Assembly (NCBI RefSeq): GCF_947503385.1
Contig: NZ_CANNDO010000001.1
Span: 310,001 to 374,000 of the forward strand
Direction of reading: 5' to 3'
DNA length: 64,000 nt
Source of the DNA: an uncultured Tateyamaria sp.
Lineage (GTDB): Bacteria > Pseudomonadota > Alphaproteobacteria > Rhodobacterales > Rhodobacteraceae
Shown here: in pieces, positions 34,108 to 43,738 of the stretch
Position numbering within the stretch: position 1 is the first letter of the stretch
Layout of the letters: each line of letters begins with the position of its first letter
The notes under the pieces: model-generated
Database searches by the model: none
Told to the model about the DNA's origin: nothing
Seen by the model: only the letters and a program-made list of their open reading frames with translations
Translations under genes and position numbers: made by a program

Positions 34108-36429
34108 ATGAATGTGGATCGGATCTCGCAGATGCGCCCCGAATTGTCCGATCGAGACGCGTTTCTCCCGTCAATCGACATGGGGGATGTTCTGCGTGGC
34201 ACGTGGCTCAAGCTCCTCCGCAACTGGAGGATCCTCGCGGCCTGCCTGCTACTGTCGATATGCGGATCGATCTACTATGTCCTGACAGCCACCGCGCTTT
34301 ATACGGCGAACGGTGCACTGCTGATTGACCCGCGGGTCGGGCAGGCGCTGGAAAGTGGGTCCAAGGTGAACCCAGCCATCGGCTCGCTGGATGCGCTCAC
34401 TGTTGACAGTGAATTGCGCGTGCTCACCTCTCGTGAGGTGACAACACGGACGATGCAAACCCTCCGCTTTGGCGAACGCACCGAGGAAGACGAGGACGAC
34501 GGTGGCATGTCGATCCGGGCATGGTTGACCCAGTTGATCGGGCTCGATGCTGCTCCGGCCGGGACGGGCGACGCGTTGCCCGGCGGGCTACAGGCCGAAC
34601 GCCAACGCGAGGCCTTGCGCCGCAGCTTTGTTCGTGGGTTCAAGGCAGAGCGTGCGGGCGACAGCTATGTCATTGATATCTCATATACATCCCCTGATCT
34701 TGTATTTGCTGCCGAGGCCGTAAACACGTTGATGCGCGAATACCTCACGGCGTCTGGGCAACAGCAAGTCGAAGTGGTCGAGCGCACACGGGATTGGTTG
34801 TCCGAGCGCATCGAAGCACTGGAGATTTCCGTCCGTGAGGCCGAAACGGCTGTGGCAGAGTTTCGCGGCGACAACGAATTGGTTGCCCTGCAAGGCGAAC
34901 TGTTGCCCACCGAAATCGCTCTGAATGCATCCATCGAAGAGTTGATACGCCTGCGCGGCGCATTGCTGGTGATCGAGGTGCAGGTTGAACAACTGACCGA
35001 GCAAATTGAGGCTCGCAACATAGAGGCAGTGCAGGTCCCCGCCGAAGAGCGTTCCAATGCGCTTGATGAATTCCAGAAGCGATACGCAGAGTTGCTGCGC
35101 GAGGAACAGGAGCTGTTGGTCAGCTGGGCCGAAGACGCGCCTGTCATGCAGGCCAACCGCCAGCAACAGGATCAGATCCGCGCGCTGATCCTTGATGAAT
35201 ACCGGCAGGTCCGTGATCGCCTATCCACCCGTGCCGATGCACTGGCGCGGCAAGTGGCCGCCACAGATATCGTAATCTCGGACTTGCGCGGACAATATAG
35301 CGATAACATCCGCCAGACTGTTGAACTGCGCAATCTTGAGCGTGAAGCGGACGCAAAACGTCAGCTCTATGAACGCCTGCTCGAAGAATTCAACAGCTCC
35401 TCCCAATTGCTGACTTTCGACGCAACCTCGGCCCGTGTGATCGCATGGGCCGTCCCGCCTGACCGCAAGTCCGCGCCGCAGTCCCGTCAAATCGTGGTGC
35501 TTGCGGTATTTGGCGCGATGGTTCTGGCGGTCAGCCTGATCCTGCTACGCGAAGCGCTGGATGGCAGCTTCCGCGCCTATGATGAAATCGGACGCGACTT
35601 GGGTCTGCAATATCTGGGCCTTGTGCCCTCTTTCCGGTCGGAACAGCAAAACGAAAGCCTGTGGAAACGTCTGACCGGCGGCAAACAAATCTTGCCGGGA
35701 CCACGATGGAAGAAGCTGTCGCGCGCCGGGCAACGGCTTGGCTTTGCCAGCAACAGACCGACATCGGTCAGCGCCGAGACAATGCGCGCCATTCACGTGC
35801 AACTGATGTTGCAACGCGACACGTCCGAAGAAGAGGCGCAATGTCAGATCGTTGGCTTTACCTCCACGACACGGGGCGAGGGTAAAACAACCGCCTCGTT
35901 TAACTTTGCCAGCTTTCTTGCCCAGCAAAGCGAACGTGTCGCTATCATCGACCTTGATCTTGCCTCCAAGCAGATGTCGAAACTGTTGGAGCCGGTATTG
36001 CCGGGCACCAATGAACTGTCCGATTTCCTCGACAATCCCAAGGATGCCCTGTCGATGGTCATGCCTGTCGCCGAATTCCCGAACCTTGCCGTGGTGGGCA
36101 ATTCCGGTGCAGGCGAAACGCCTGTGACCATGCTGCGCGATCAGAAACGCATCGAAAACATGCTGTCGTTTTTCCGCGAATACTTTGACTATATCATTCT
36201 GGATCTTCCGCCGGCCCAAGGGGTTGCGGACACGCGTTTGCTGACCAAACTCAGTGACCACCTTGTTTACATGGTGCGCTGGGGATCAACACCAAGAAGC
36301 CAGGTCATGTCCGTTTTCCGGCAGCGCCTCGTGTCCAAGGATCGTATTCTGGGTGTTCTGTTTTCGCGGGCCAATATCCGGAAATACCGCTGGTTCAACC
36401 GGGACGATATGATCGACTATTACAGCTAA
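34108..36429 (+). CDS. Wzc/ExoP-like polysaccharide co-polymerase with tyrosine-kinase domain
   Basis: 773 residues. There is a membrane segment at about 42-64, a long periplasmic coiled-coil Wzz domain, a second membrane segment at about 462-482, then a cytoplasmic BY-kinase domain. The kinase has Walker A TTRGEGKTT (K593), Walker A' IIDLDLASKQ (D615, D617) and Walker B YIILDLPPA (D699). The C-terminus has only three tyrosines (Y760, Y771, Y772), fewer than the cluster in E. coli Wzc. It controls chain length and export of the polysaccharide together with the Wza-like protein encoded in the same region. Confidence 0.92.
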   Translation: MNVDRISQMRPELSDRDAFLPSIDMGDVLRGTWLKLLRNWRILAACLLLSICGSIYYVLTATALYTANGALLIDPRVGQALESGSKVNPAIGSLDALTVDSELRVLTSREVTTRTMQTLRFGERTEEDEDDGGMSIRAWLTQLIGLDAAPAGTGDALPGGLQAERQREALRRSFVRGFKAERAGDSYVIDISYTSPDLVFAAEAVNTLMREYLTASGQQQVEVVERTRDWLSERIEALEISVREAETAVAEFRGDNELVALQGELLPTEIALNASIEELIRLRGALLVIEVQVEQLTEQIEARNIEAVQVPAEERSNALDEFQKRYAELLREEQELLVSWAEDAPVMQANRQQQDQIRALILDEYRQVRDRLSTRADALARQVAATDIVISDLRGQYSDNIRQTVELRNLEREADAKRQLYERLLEEFNSSSQLLTFDATSARVIAWAVPPDRKSAPQSRQIVVLAVFGAMVLAVSLILLREALDGSFRAYDEIGRDLGLQYLGLVPSFRSEQQNESLWKRLTGGKQILPGPRWKKLSRAGQRLGFASNRPTSVSAETMRAIHVQLMLQRDTSEEEAQCQIVGFTSTTRGEGKTTASFNFASFLAQQSERVAIIDLDLASKQMSKLLEPVLPGTNELSDFLDNPKDALSMVMPVAEFPNLAVVGNSGAGETPVTMLRDQKRIENMLSFFREYFDYIILDLPPAQGVADTRLLTKLSDHLVYMVRWGSTPRSQVMSVFRQRLVSKDRILGVLFSRANIRKYRWFNRDDMIDYYS

Positions 36430-36538
36430 GCCCGACCGGCGATGACGCTGCCACAAGAACCAGCAGAGATGACATGAATTACGCCGTTGCCTTTCCCTCT
36501 GCCACGCAGGGCTGCCACCCCGGCAGCGTCCACGTCAC

Positions 36539-37711
36539 ATGATGGCTGCATCTGATCCCCGGACAGACGGGCTGCGCATCGAGGTGTTTGGATTCGATGT
36601 GGCCGAAATCTCGCAGATCAGACGCATTCGCGCGCTGATTGGTCTGGGCCACAACGTCCACAGCTTCACTATGCGACGTGACAACATGAACAAGGATTTT
36701 GAGCCGGACTGGCCAAACACACACCTGTTCATGACTGAAAATGAAAACCTCCCCAAGCGTGCGGCGATTGTCGCCGCCTCTGTTGTCAAAATGGCAAAAC
36801 ATCGTGCACGTCTGCGTGCTGCGGACATGATCATCGCGCGCAACCTCGACATGGTGGCGATTGCATGGGCCGCGCGGGCCATGGCTGGTGCGGGACACGT
36901 GCCGTTGGTCTATGAATGCCTCGACATCAACGGCGCGCTTTGTGGCGATGGGCCCAAGTCCCATGCGATGCGCGCGGCGGAACGACGCCTGCTGGCCGGA
37001 GTACAGATGCTGGTGGTGTCGTCGCCCGGCTTTATCCGCAACTATTTTAAACCGCTCCAGGACTATGATGGCCCGTGGGCCTTGTGGGAAAACAAGCTCG
37101 CCGCTGGCACGGCTCTGCCCGACCGCCCGAAAATACGGACCGCTTCTGACGTTGAAGCGCCCTTGCGGCTTGGCTGGGTCGGCACAATCCGCTGTGCACC
37201 CAGCCTCGCGCTGCTCGCCGCTGTTGCGGATCAATTGGGTAACGCGGTCGAGGTGCATATCCACGGTATCGTACACCGCCACGCCCTGCCCGATTTCGAC
37301 GCGACACTTGCCGCGCATCCAAACATGATCCTGCACGGACCCTATGAATATCCGGGGGATTTGGCACAGATTTACGGCGGGCTTGATCTGGTTTGGGCGC
37401 AGGACCTTTGGCAGACAGGCAACAATTCTGACTGGTTGCTGCCCAACCGGATTTACGAGGCAAGTTGGGCCGGGTGCCCCAGCCTTGCCGTATCCACAAC
37501 CGAAACGGGGCGCCGCGTGGCGGAGGATCACCTTGGTTGGGTGACAGACAGCGCGACACCGGACGCCCTGATAGCGCTGCTCGCATCGCTGGATCGGACC
37601 AAGATTGCAGAACGGAGTCACGCGTTGCTGAACCGGCCTGCATCCGATTTTGTCCAGTCGCCCGACGATCTGACGGATGTCATCAACCAAGTGCAGCAGG
37701 CCCGCACATGA
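36539..37711 (+). CDS. Glycosyltransferase, GT-B fold (GT4-like)
   Basis: 390 residues. The N-terminal Rossmann half begins LRIEVFGFDVAEISQIRRI; the C-terminal half has LRLGWVGTIRC followed by the nucleotide-sugar-binding region (PNRIYEASWAGCPSLA) in which the conserved Glu of GT4 enzymes lies. It would add a sugar to the repeat unit. Its stop overlaps the next start (ATGA), so it heads a tightly coupled set of four genes: two more glycosyltransferases and a sulfotransferase. Start is one of two adjacent ATG codons. Confidence 0.86.
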   Translation: MMAASDPRTDGLRIEVFGFDVAEISQIRRIRALIGLGHNVHSFTMRRDNMNKDFEPDWPNTHLFMTENENLPKRAAIVAASVVKMAKHRARLRAADMIIARNLDMVAIAWAARAMAGAGHVPLVYECLDINGALCGDGPKSHAMRAAERRLLAGVQMLVVSSPGFIRNYFKPLQDYDGPWALWENKLAAGTALPDRPKIRTASDVEAPLRLGWVGTIRCAPSLALLAAVADQLGNAVEVHIHGIVHRHALPDFDATLAAHPNMILHGPYEYPGDLAQIYGGLDLVWAQDLWQTGNNSDWLLPNRIYEASWAGCPSLAVSTTETGRRVAEDHLGWVTDSATPDALIALLASLDRTKIAERSHALLNRPASDFVQSPDDLTDVINQVQQART

Positions 37712-38718
37712 CGGATGCGACGCCCTATCCCGTCGACCCGGCCACGATCCTTGTGGCAGTGCCGACCCTGAACGAAGAACGCTACATCGCAGACACGCTG
37801 TATGACCTGTTGCGGGGCGCGGGTGCGGCCCTCAGGATCGTCGTGGCCGATGGCGGAAGCAGCGACGCCACACGGGACATCGTGGCCGATATCGCTTCGC
37901 GCCACGACAATGTGCGACTGATCGACAACCCGGATCGCTTGCAATCCGGCGCAATCAATCGCGTCGTGTCCGAAATGGCAGAACCCCAGCACCGCATTCT
38001 GGTGCGCGTTGATGCCCATTCCCACTATCCACCCGGCTACGTCTTGGACGTGGCTGCCAGCCTGATGGAGCGCGGCGCCGACGGCCTTGCCACGGTTATG
38101 GATTCCGTCGGCGAAGGTTGTTTTCAAAAGGGTGCTGCATGGGCGATGGAAACCAAGCTGGGCTCTGGCGGGTCTGGTCACCGAGGCGGCGCGACGTCCG
38201 GCTGGGTGGATCATGGGCACCACGCCGGTTTCCTGCTTGAGACATTCCGCGCGGTGGGTGGGTACGACACCGGTTTTGTCGCCAACGAAGATGCCGAACT
38301 GGACCACCGGATCATCGCCTCTGGCGGTCGCATTTGGCTCGATGCGTCGATCCGGCTGGGATATGTGATGCGCCCGACATTGCGACGGCTGGCCTTGCAA
38401 TACTGGCGCTACGGCAAGGGACGCGCGCAGACGGTGCTCAAGCACAAATTGCGGCCACGCGTGCGCCAGATGATCCCGCCCGCTGTGTTTGCGGTCAATA
38501 CGCTTGCCATTCTGCTGTCTCCGTTGGCACCGTGGATGCTACTGCTGCCGCTCGCGTATCTTGCGATCCTCGGTGCTGTCACGGCGCGCACCCTGATCCA
38601 CAAGCGCAGCGTCTGCGCGCTTTGGGTTGGGCCAGCTCTGTTGGTCATGCATATGGTCTGGGGCGCTGGGTTCCTCTGGCAGGTCATCCGACAGAAAACA
38701 GGTTTGGGCGCGCTATGA
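37708..38718 (+). CDS. Glycosyltransferase family 2, ExoA-like, membrane-associated
   Basis: 336 residues from the ATG at 37708, which overlaps the previous stop. The GT-A core begins ILVAVPTLNEERYIADTL with VVADGGSSDATRDIV; the metal site lies in RVDAHSHYPPG and the catalytic region is EDAELDHRI. C-terminal hydrophobic segments at about 253-275 and 297-318 anchor it. ExoA-type enzymes of succinoglycan synthesis have this layout. The longer frame from 37465 is ruled out because it runs inside the preceding gene. Confidence 0.88.
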   Translation: MTDATPYPVDPATILVAVPTLNEERYIADTLYDLLRGAGAALRIVVADGGSSDATRDIVADIASRHDNVRLIDNPDRLQSGAINRVVSEMAEPQHRILVRVDAHSHYPPGYVLDVAASLMERGADGLATVMDSVGEGCFQKGAAWAMETKLGSGGSGHRGGATSGWVDHGHHAGFLLETFRAVGGYDTGFVANEDAELDHRIIASGGRIWLDASIRLGYVMRPTLRRLALQYWRYGKGRAQTVLKHKLRPRVRQMIPPAVFAVNTLAILLSPLAPWMLLLPLAYLAILGAVTARTLIHKRSVCALWVGPALLVMHMVWGAGFLWQVIRQKTGLGAL

Positions 38719-39635
38719 AGATCGACATTTGCCTGTGTACGTTCCGCCGCCCCCAAGTGGCCGACACGATACGGTCTATTGCGCGCGCAGACGTCCCCAC
38801 GGGTGCAAGCCTGCGTGTCATCGTTATCGACAATGACGATACGCCCTCTGCCAAAGGGGTGGTGGCGGATGTCGCAGAGGAAACCGGTCTCAACGTTTTG
38901 TATCGCCACGTGCCGGGGGCCAATATCTCCATCGCGCGAAATGGCGGGTTGGAAGCTGCGACAGCAGACTGGATTGCCTTTCTGGACGATGACGAAATCG
39001 TGGAGCCTGACTGGCTGACCGCTTTGGTGGACTGTGCGCAAGCGACCGATGCGGACGCCGTATTTGGCCATTCCCGCGCCAACTACAGCCCCGATGCGCC
39101 GGACTGGATTGTCGAGGGCGACTTTCATTCCCAATTCGCAGCACCTCGTGGGGAGGTGGTCGAAACCGGCCACACTTGCAACGCGCTTTTGCGCTGGGGC
39201 GACGCACCATGGCGTGACCAGCGGTTCGAGATCGAGCGTGGCCGTTCCGGTGGAGAGGACACCGAATTCTTCTTTCGGCTGCGCAGGATGGGCGCGCGCT
39301 ATGCCATCGCAGACGGGTCCATTGTACGCGAGGACGTGCCGCCCGCACGTCTGACCCTGTCGTGGCTGATGCGCCGACGCTACCGCATCGGGCAAAGCTA
39401 TGCGGCGGTTGCAACCGGCGGCGCAGCACGGATCAAACTGTTTGGCACGGCTGCGATAAAGGCGGCCTATTGTTACATCCGCGCGGTTTTGTCGTGGCCA
39501 GTGATGGCCAAGCGCGCCTTCTGGCTGATGCGCGGCACAATGCACACGGGTGTCTGTGCAGGATGCCTGCGGCTGCGGCAAAGCGTGCTTTATGGTGCTG
39601 CTGTCGACCCGACCCCAAAGGAGCCTGCCAAATGA
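38715..39635 (+). CDS. Glycosyltransferase family 2, ExoM-like
   Basis: 306 residues. Begins KIDICLCTFRRPQVADTI, close to the ExoM start, with IDNDDTPSA and the metal motif FLDDDEIVEPDWL (about residues 93-105). GGEDTEFFFRLRR is the acceptor/catalytic block. ExoM adds a glucose in succinoglycan synthesis, but the sugar here cannot be assigned. The start at 38715 overlaps the previous stop by 4 bases and the stop overlaps the sulfotransferase start. Confidence 0.86.
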   Translation: MKIDICLCTFRRPQVADTIRSIARADVPTGASLRVIVIDNDDTPSAKGVVADVAEETGLNVLYRHVPGANISIARNGGLEAATADWIAFLDDDEIVEPDWLTALVDCAQATDADAVFGHSRANYSPDAPDWIVEGDFHSQFAAPRGEVVETGHTCNALLRWGDAPWRDQRFEIERGRSGGEDTEFFFRLRRMGARYAIADGSIVREDVPPARLTLSWLMRRRYRIGQSYAAVATGGAARIKLFGTAAIKAAYCYIRAVLSWPVMAKRAFWLMRGTMHTGVCAGCLRLRQSVLYGAAVDPTPKEPAK

Positions 39636-40468
39636 CCGCGCCGCTGCTGCCGCATTTTATCATCATTGGCGCGATGAAGTCCGGGACGACGACGCTTTAC
39701 CGTGATTTGGCGCTGCACCCGGACGTCGACATGTCGCGCGACAAGGAAACCGACTTCTTCGTCGCGGAAAAGAACTGGTCGCAAGGACGCGACTGGTACG
39801 GAGCACAGTTTTCGCGACCTGATGCCGTGCGCGGTGAGGCCAGCCCGAACTACACCAAGTCACGCGATTTTCCGGGTGTGCCCGCCCGTATGGCGGACAT
39901 CTGCCCCGATGCCAAGTTGATCTACATTCTGCGCGATCCCGTGGCACGCGCCCAATCGCAGTTCAGCCACAGTGTCGTCATGGGGTCTCTGTCTCCTAAT
40001 CTCGACGGGTTCGAGGACAGCCACGAATACGCCCATATCCTTGATGGCAGTCTCTATGCCAAGCAGCTCGAGGGCTATCTGGAACACTTCCCGCTCGAGG
40101 CGATCCTAATCCTTGATTTCGACGACCTCGTGCGTGATCCGCAAGCGGTGATGAACCAGATCACCGACCATATTGGTGTGGCACGGCATGTATTGGATGC
40201 ACATGGCGCCAAGAACGACAGCGCCGAAATCTCCAAGGTGCCCGCGCCTATCCTGCGCTTTGCCCAATCTCCCGTCGGTCGCAGGATCGCGGGACTGATC
40301 AGCCGCGACATGCGCGACCGTATCCGTGGCGCACTGGCCCTGAGTAAATCGCGCAAACCGCCTGCCTTTCCGGACGCCCTGCGCGCCCGGATCGAGGCAG
40401 ACGTGCGCGCCGACGCCAACCGCCTGCGCCAGATCACGGGCAAGCCATACTCGAACTGGTCTGTCTAA
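39632..40468 (+). CDS. Sulfotransferase (heparan-sulfate N/O-type)
   Basis: 278 residues. FIIIGAMKSGTTTLYRDL is the PAPS loop, DKETDFFV follows, and LIYILRDPVARAQSQFSH is the 3'-phosphate site, the same order as in the gene at 9000-9848. Translationally coupled (ATGA) to the ExoM-like gene, which makes direct action on this polysaccharide's repeat unit the most natural reading. This coupling is the strongest evidence that the polymer is sulfated. Confidence 0.9.
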   Translation: MTAPLLPHFIIIGAMKSGTTTLYRDLALHPDVDMSRDKETDFFVAEKNWSQGRDWYGAQFSRPDAVRGEASPNYTKSRDFPGVPARMADICPDAKLIYILRDPVARAQSQFSHSVVMGSLSPNLDGFEDSHEYAHILDGSLYAKQLEGYLEHFPLEAILILDFDDLVRDPQAVMNQITDHIGVARHVLDAHGAKNDSAEISKVPAPILRFAQSPVGRRIAGLISRDMRDRIRGALALSKSRKPPAFPDALRARIEADVRADANRLRQITGKPYSNWSV

Positions 40469-40506
40469 CCCGCAGCATTCTTTGTCTAACCGCCGGGAGA
40501 CGTATA

Positions 40507-41499
40507 ATGAAAACGATCCAACTGGGTGCAAACGGCCCGCGACTGTCGCAATTCGGGATTGGTGCGATGTCCTTCGCCGGTATTTACGGCGACGCAACCG
40601 AGGGCGAAAGCCACGCCGTTCTGGACGCCTGTTGGGACGCAGGTGTGACCCATATCGACACCGCGAATGTCTACGGCGGCGGGCGGTCCGAAACGATGAT
40701 TGGCACTTGGTTCGCTGCGAATCCCGGCAAACGTGACAGTCTGATCCTAGCCACCAAGGCGGGCATCACAGGCAATGCTGACCGCCGGTTCAACAACGAT
40801 CCGGACCACCTGACGGCATCTCTGGACGACAGCCTCGCGCGGTTGGGCGTGGATCACGTGGATCTCTTTTATATCCATCGTTACGACACGGCACACAGCC
40901 CCGAAGACCTTGCTGGCACACTCAAACAGTTGATTGACAGTGGCAAGACCCGTGCCGTGGGTCTGTCCGAGGTCGCGCCAAGCACGTTGCGCCGCGCCTC
41001 CTCGGAATGTCCCATTGCCGCGGTCCAGTCTGAATATTCACTGTCCACCCGCGCGCCCGAGCTTGGGCTGATTCAGGCCTGCGCCGAACTGGGCACGACA
41101 CTGGTGGCGTTTTCGCCTGTGGGGCGCGCGTTTTTGACCGATGCGCCGTTCAGCTACGAACGGGGGCAATCCATGGCATTCACCAAGAACAACCCGCGCT
41201 TTGTCGAACCGAACTACAGCGCGAACATCGCCGCTACGAACGCGTTCCGCACGCTCGCGGCAGAAATGGGCGTACCAGCAGCAAGCCTCGCCATTGCATG
41301 GGTTATATCGCGCGGCGACCACGTGCTGCCCATTCCGGGGACCAAGAACGTGGATCATCTGGCCGAGCTGATACGGGGCACCGAAATCACCCTGAGCGAC
41401 AGTGATTTCGCCCAAATAGACGCGGTTCTGCCTGTGGGCTGGGCCCATGGCGACAGATACTCTGCCGTGCAATGGGAAGGCCCTGAACGCTACAGCTGA
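40507..41499 (+). CDS. Aldo/keto reductase
   Basis: 330-residue TIM-barrel oxidoreductase. The catalytic tetrad of the family is visible: D51, Y56 (HIDTANVYGGG), K84 (LATKAGI) and H124 (YIHRYD), plus the NADPH-binding PIPGTKNVDHL near the C-terminus. It reduces aldehydes or ketones in the cytoplasm; the substrate is unknown. It starts 38 bases after the sulfotransferase and may be cotranscribed with the polysaccharide set, but it could equally be independent. AGGAGACG-like purines (GGGAGACG) precede the ATG. Confidence 0.9.
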   Translation: MKTIQLGANGPRLSQFGIGAMSFAGIYGDATEGESHAVLDACWDAGVTHIDTANVYGGGRSETMIGTWFAANPGKRDSLILATKAGITGNADRRFNNDPDHLTASLDDSLARLGVDHVDLFYIHRYDTAHSPEDLAGTLKQLIDSGKTRAVGLSEVAPSTLRRASSECPIAAVQSEYSLSTRAPELGLIQACAELGTTLVAFSPVGRAFLTDAPFSYERGQSMAFTKNNPRFVEPNYSANIAATNAFRTLAAEMGVPAASLAIAWVISRGDHVLPIPGTKNVDHLAELIRGTEITLSDSDFAQIDAVLPVGWAHGDRYSAVQWEGPERYS

Positions 41500-41602
41500 T
41501 CACACCACCTGACGCCCCAACACCCGCAATCGCTTTGTTCAGTCGCGGTTTTGGTATACCCTGTGGTTGAATTTTTATGACGATCAGGTTTTTGGGGGGC
41601 GT

Positions 41603-43240
41603 ATGGACAGACGCACATTTATGCAGCGGGCCGCTGCGGCGACTGTGGGCGCGCAGGCGCTTGGTGTGTCCACAGCCATGGCACAGACCGGGGACGCTCT
41701 GCGCAGCTTGCCCGAATTGCGCGCAAACGGCACGCACCTGTCCACGGACCTGATCATCGAAATGGGCGTGTTTCAGGTGGGCAAACGCACCATAAAGGTG
41801 CCCGCCTACCGCTTTGCCGATATGGAGGCCGGATCGCTTCCCGGACCGACATTGCGGATCAAACCGGGCGACACGTTTGAATGGAACCTGATCAACCGGA
41901 TGGTGCCAAACGGCATCCCCGACGGCGCAACCAAAGAAGAGATCGCCGCGTTCAACCAGCTTGAGTTCACCAATGTTCACACCCACGGGCTGCAAGTGTC
42001 GCCCAAGCCGGGTGGCGACAACGTCTATCAGCAGGTCGGTCCGGGCGACCCGCCGCAGCCCTACAGATATGCCGTGCCCGGCCCAGAGACAGGGCGGCCA
42101 CAACCGGCGGGCCTGTACTGGTATCACCCGCACCGTCACGGCAGCACAACGCATCAGGCGTGGCAGGGTCTGTCCGGCGCTATCGTTGTCGAAGGCGACA
42201 TCGACCAAGTGCCCGAGATCGCGCGCGCCAAGGAACGGGTGATTGTCATGAACGCCCTGTTGGTGAACCCCGCAGGCGAGGTGCCACGCGCGATGATCGC
42301 GCCCAATGCGGGGTTTTCACCCTTTACGTCGATCCCGTCTATGCCCACCGACATCATCCTGACACTGAACGGGCAATTGCAGCCCGTCATCGACATTCAG
42401 CCGGGCGAAGTGCAGCGGTGGCGGATGCTGGCGGCGGCCCCGCACCGGTTCTACTGGCTGGATCTCGAAGGGCACGACTTTTACCAGATCGCACAGGATG
42501 GCATCCCCTTTGCCACGCCCAAGCCGGTCAAGCGCATCTTGATGGCACCCGGAAACCGGGCCGAATTTCTGATCAAGGGCAGCCAGCCGGGCACATACAA
42601 ACTGCGCGCGGTTGAATACGAACAGGGGCACCCGGGCGGCGCACGACCGGGTTGGGTCATTGGCACGATGGAGGTCGGCGGCGAGATTAAATCTGACCCC
42701 GTGCCCACCACATTGGTTGAGCCGCCCACCATGCCCGACCTTCCGGTCGTCCAGAAACGCACCGTGACGTTCAAGGGCGAAATCTCGGGCAACTTGGCCA
42801 AGGGCGCGTTTGTGGACGGATCGGATCACGGTGGTCAACACGGCACAGGGCTGCCGCCTGTGCAGTTCTACCTCGACGGCAAGGTCTTTGCCCTCGACCG
42901 CATTGACCAGCATGTCGTGGCAGGCACGGTCGAAGAGTGGACGCTGGTGAATGAGGACGTGTTTCAGCACCCGTTCCACATTCACGTCAATCCGTTTCAG
43001 GTGGTCAAGATCAACGGCCAGCCCATCTATGACGACACGTGGTGGGACGTGATCGCACTGCCGTCCAAGGGACAGATCACCGTGCGCATGTATTTCCGAC
43101 CGGATGTGGACGGCAAGACCGTCTATCACTGCCACATCCTGCCACATGAGGATAACGGGATGATGGCCAACATGCTGATTTGCCCACCCGGTTCCGACCC
43201 CTATGAACTGCCGGAGGACAATCAGACATGCAGCGCCTGA
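41603..43240 (+). CDS. Tat-exported multicopper oxidase
   Basis: 545 residues with a twin-arginine signal (MDRRTFMQRAAAAT, cleavage near AMAQ, residue 28). All four copper blocks are intact: HTHG (126-129), HPHRHG (175-180), HPFHIH (456-461) and HCHILPHEDNGM (509-520), giving type 1 ligands H456, C510, H515 and M520. It should oxidise a substrate (Cu(I), metal or phenolic) in the periplasm and reduce oxygen to water. No Met-rich segment like CueO is seen. The ATG at 41603 is chosen over 41567 because it starts the Tat signal. The next gene overlaps its end by 13 bases. Confidence 0.93.
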   Translation: MDRRTFMQRAAAATVGAQALGVSTAMAQTGDALRSLPELRANGTHLSTDLIIEMGVFQVGKRTIKVPAYRFADMEAGSLPGPTLRIKPGDTFEWNLINRMVPNGIPDGATKEEIAAFNQLEFTNVHTHGLQVSPKPGGDNVYQQVGPGDPPQPYRYAVPGPETGRPQPAGLYWYHPHRHGSTTHQAWQGLSGAIVVEGDIDQVPEIARAKERVIVMNALLVNPAGEVPRAMIAPNAGFSPFTSIPSMPTDIILTLNGQLQPVIDIQPGEVQRWRMLAAAPHRFYWLDLEGHDFYQIAQDGIPFATPKPVKRILMAPGNRAEFLIKGSQPGTYKLRAVEYEQGHPGGARPGWVIGTMEVGGEIKSDPVPTTLVEPPTMPDLPVVQKRTVTFKGEISGNLAKGAFVDGSDHGGQHGTGLPPVQFYLDGKVFALDRIDQHVVAGTVEEWTLVNEDVFQHPFHIHVNPFQVVKINGQPIYDDTWWDVIALPSKGQITVRMYFRPDVDGKTVYHCHILPHEDNGMMANMLICPPGSDPYELPEDNQTCSA

Positions 43241-43728
43241 CCCGGACCCAGTTGCGGCGCGTGGGTGGTATCGTGGCGGCCATCGCGCTGGTGGTGCTGG
43301 TGGTCACCGACACGCTGTCCGCCGAAACGCAGTACCCGCACTGGAACAACGATACATTGGACAAGCGTCCCTACATCTTTACGCAGCAAAACAACGTCGA
43401 AGGGCGCGAAGGCGCGCCACCGCACACCCAGAAAGTGCGCATAGGCTATCCTCTGCAAGTGCAGTTGCCCGGCAACCCAGCGGTCTGGACCTTTGACGCG
43501 GGCGTCAGCACATTGGTGGAACCGCGCGGGTGGACCATGGTTTTTTCCCCGGACCGCATTCCGGGGACGCAGAGCATTTTTGTCTTCGACTTTGTCCTGT
43601 CACCGGACGCCGCGCACGGGGACGAAGGGGTGATCGTTCTCACCACAAGCGACTTGCCCGAGGCATTGGATATGGTCCTGCCGCAGGGCGTTTTTGCGGT
43701 CAAGTTTCAGGTGATTGATCCGAAGTGA
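43228..43728 (+). CDS. Small exported protein of unknown function, partner of the multicopper oxidase
   Basis: 166 residues. One N-terminal hydrophobic segment (about 13-28, VGGIVAAIALVVLVVTD) is a signal peptide or anchor; the remaining 135 residues are polar and beta-like with no cysteines or metal motif I recognise. It overlaps the oxidase gene by 13 bases, so it is probably made together with it and could be a periplasmic partner or maturation protein. This is inference from position only. Convergent with mtlK. Confidence 0.75.
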   Translation: MQRLTRTQLRRVGGIVAAIALVVLVVTDTLSAETQYPHWNNDTLDKRPYIFTQQNNVEGREGAPPHTQKVRIGYPLQVQLPGNPAVWTFDAGVSTLVEPRGWTMVFSPDRIPGTQSIFVFDFVLSPDAAHGDEGVIVLTTSDLPEALDMVLPQGVFAVKFQVIDPK

Positions 43729-43738
43729 CGCCGCGCGG

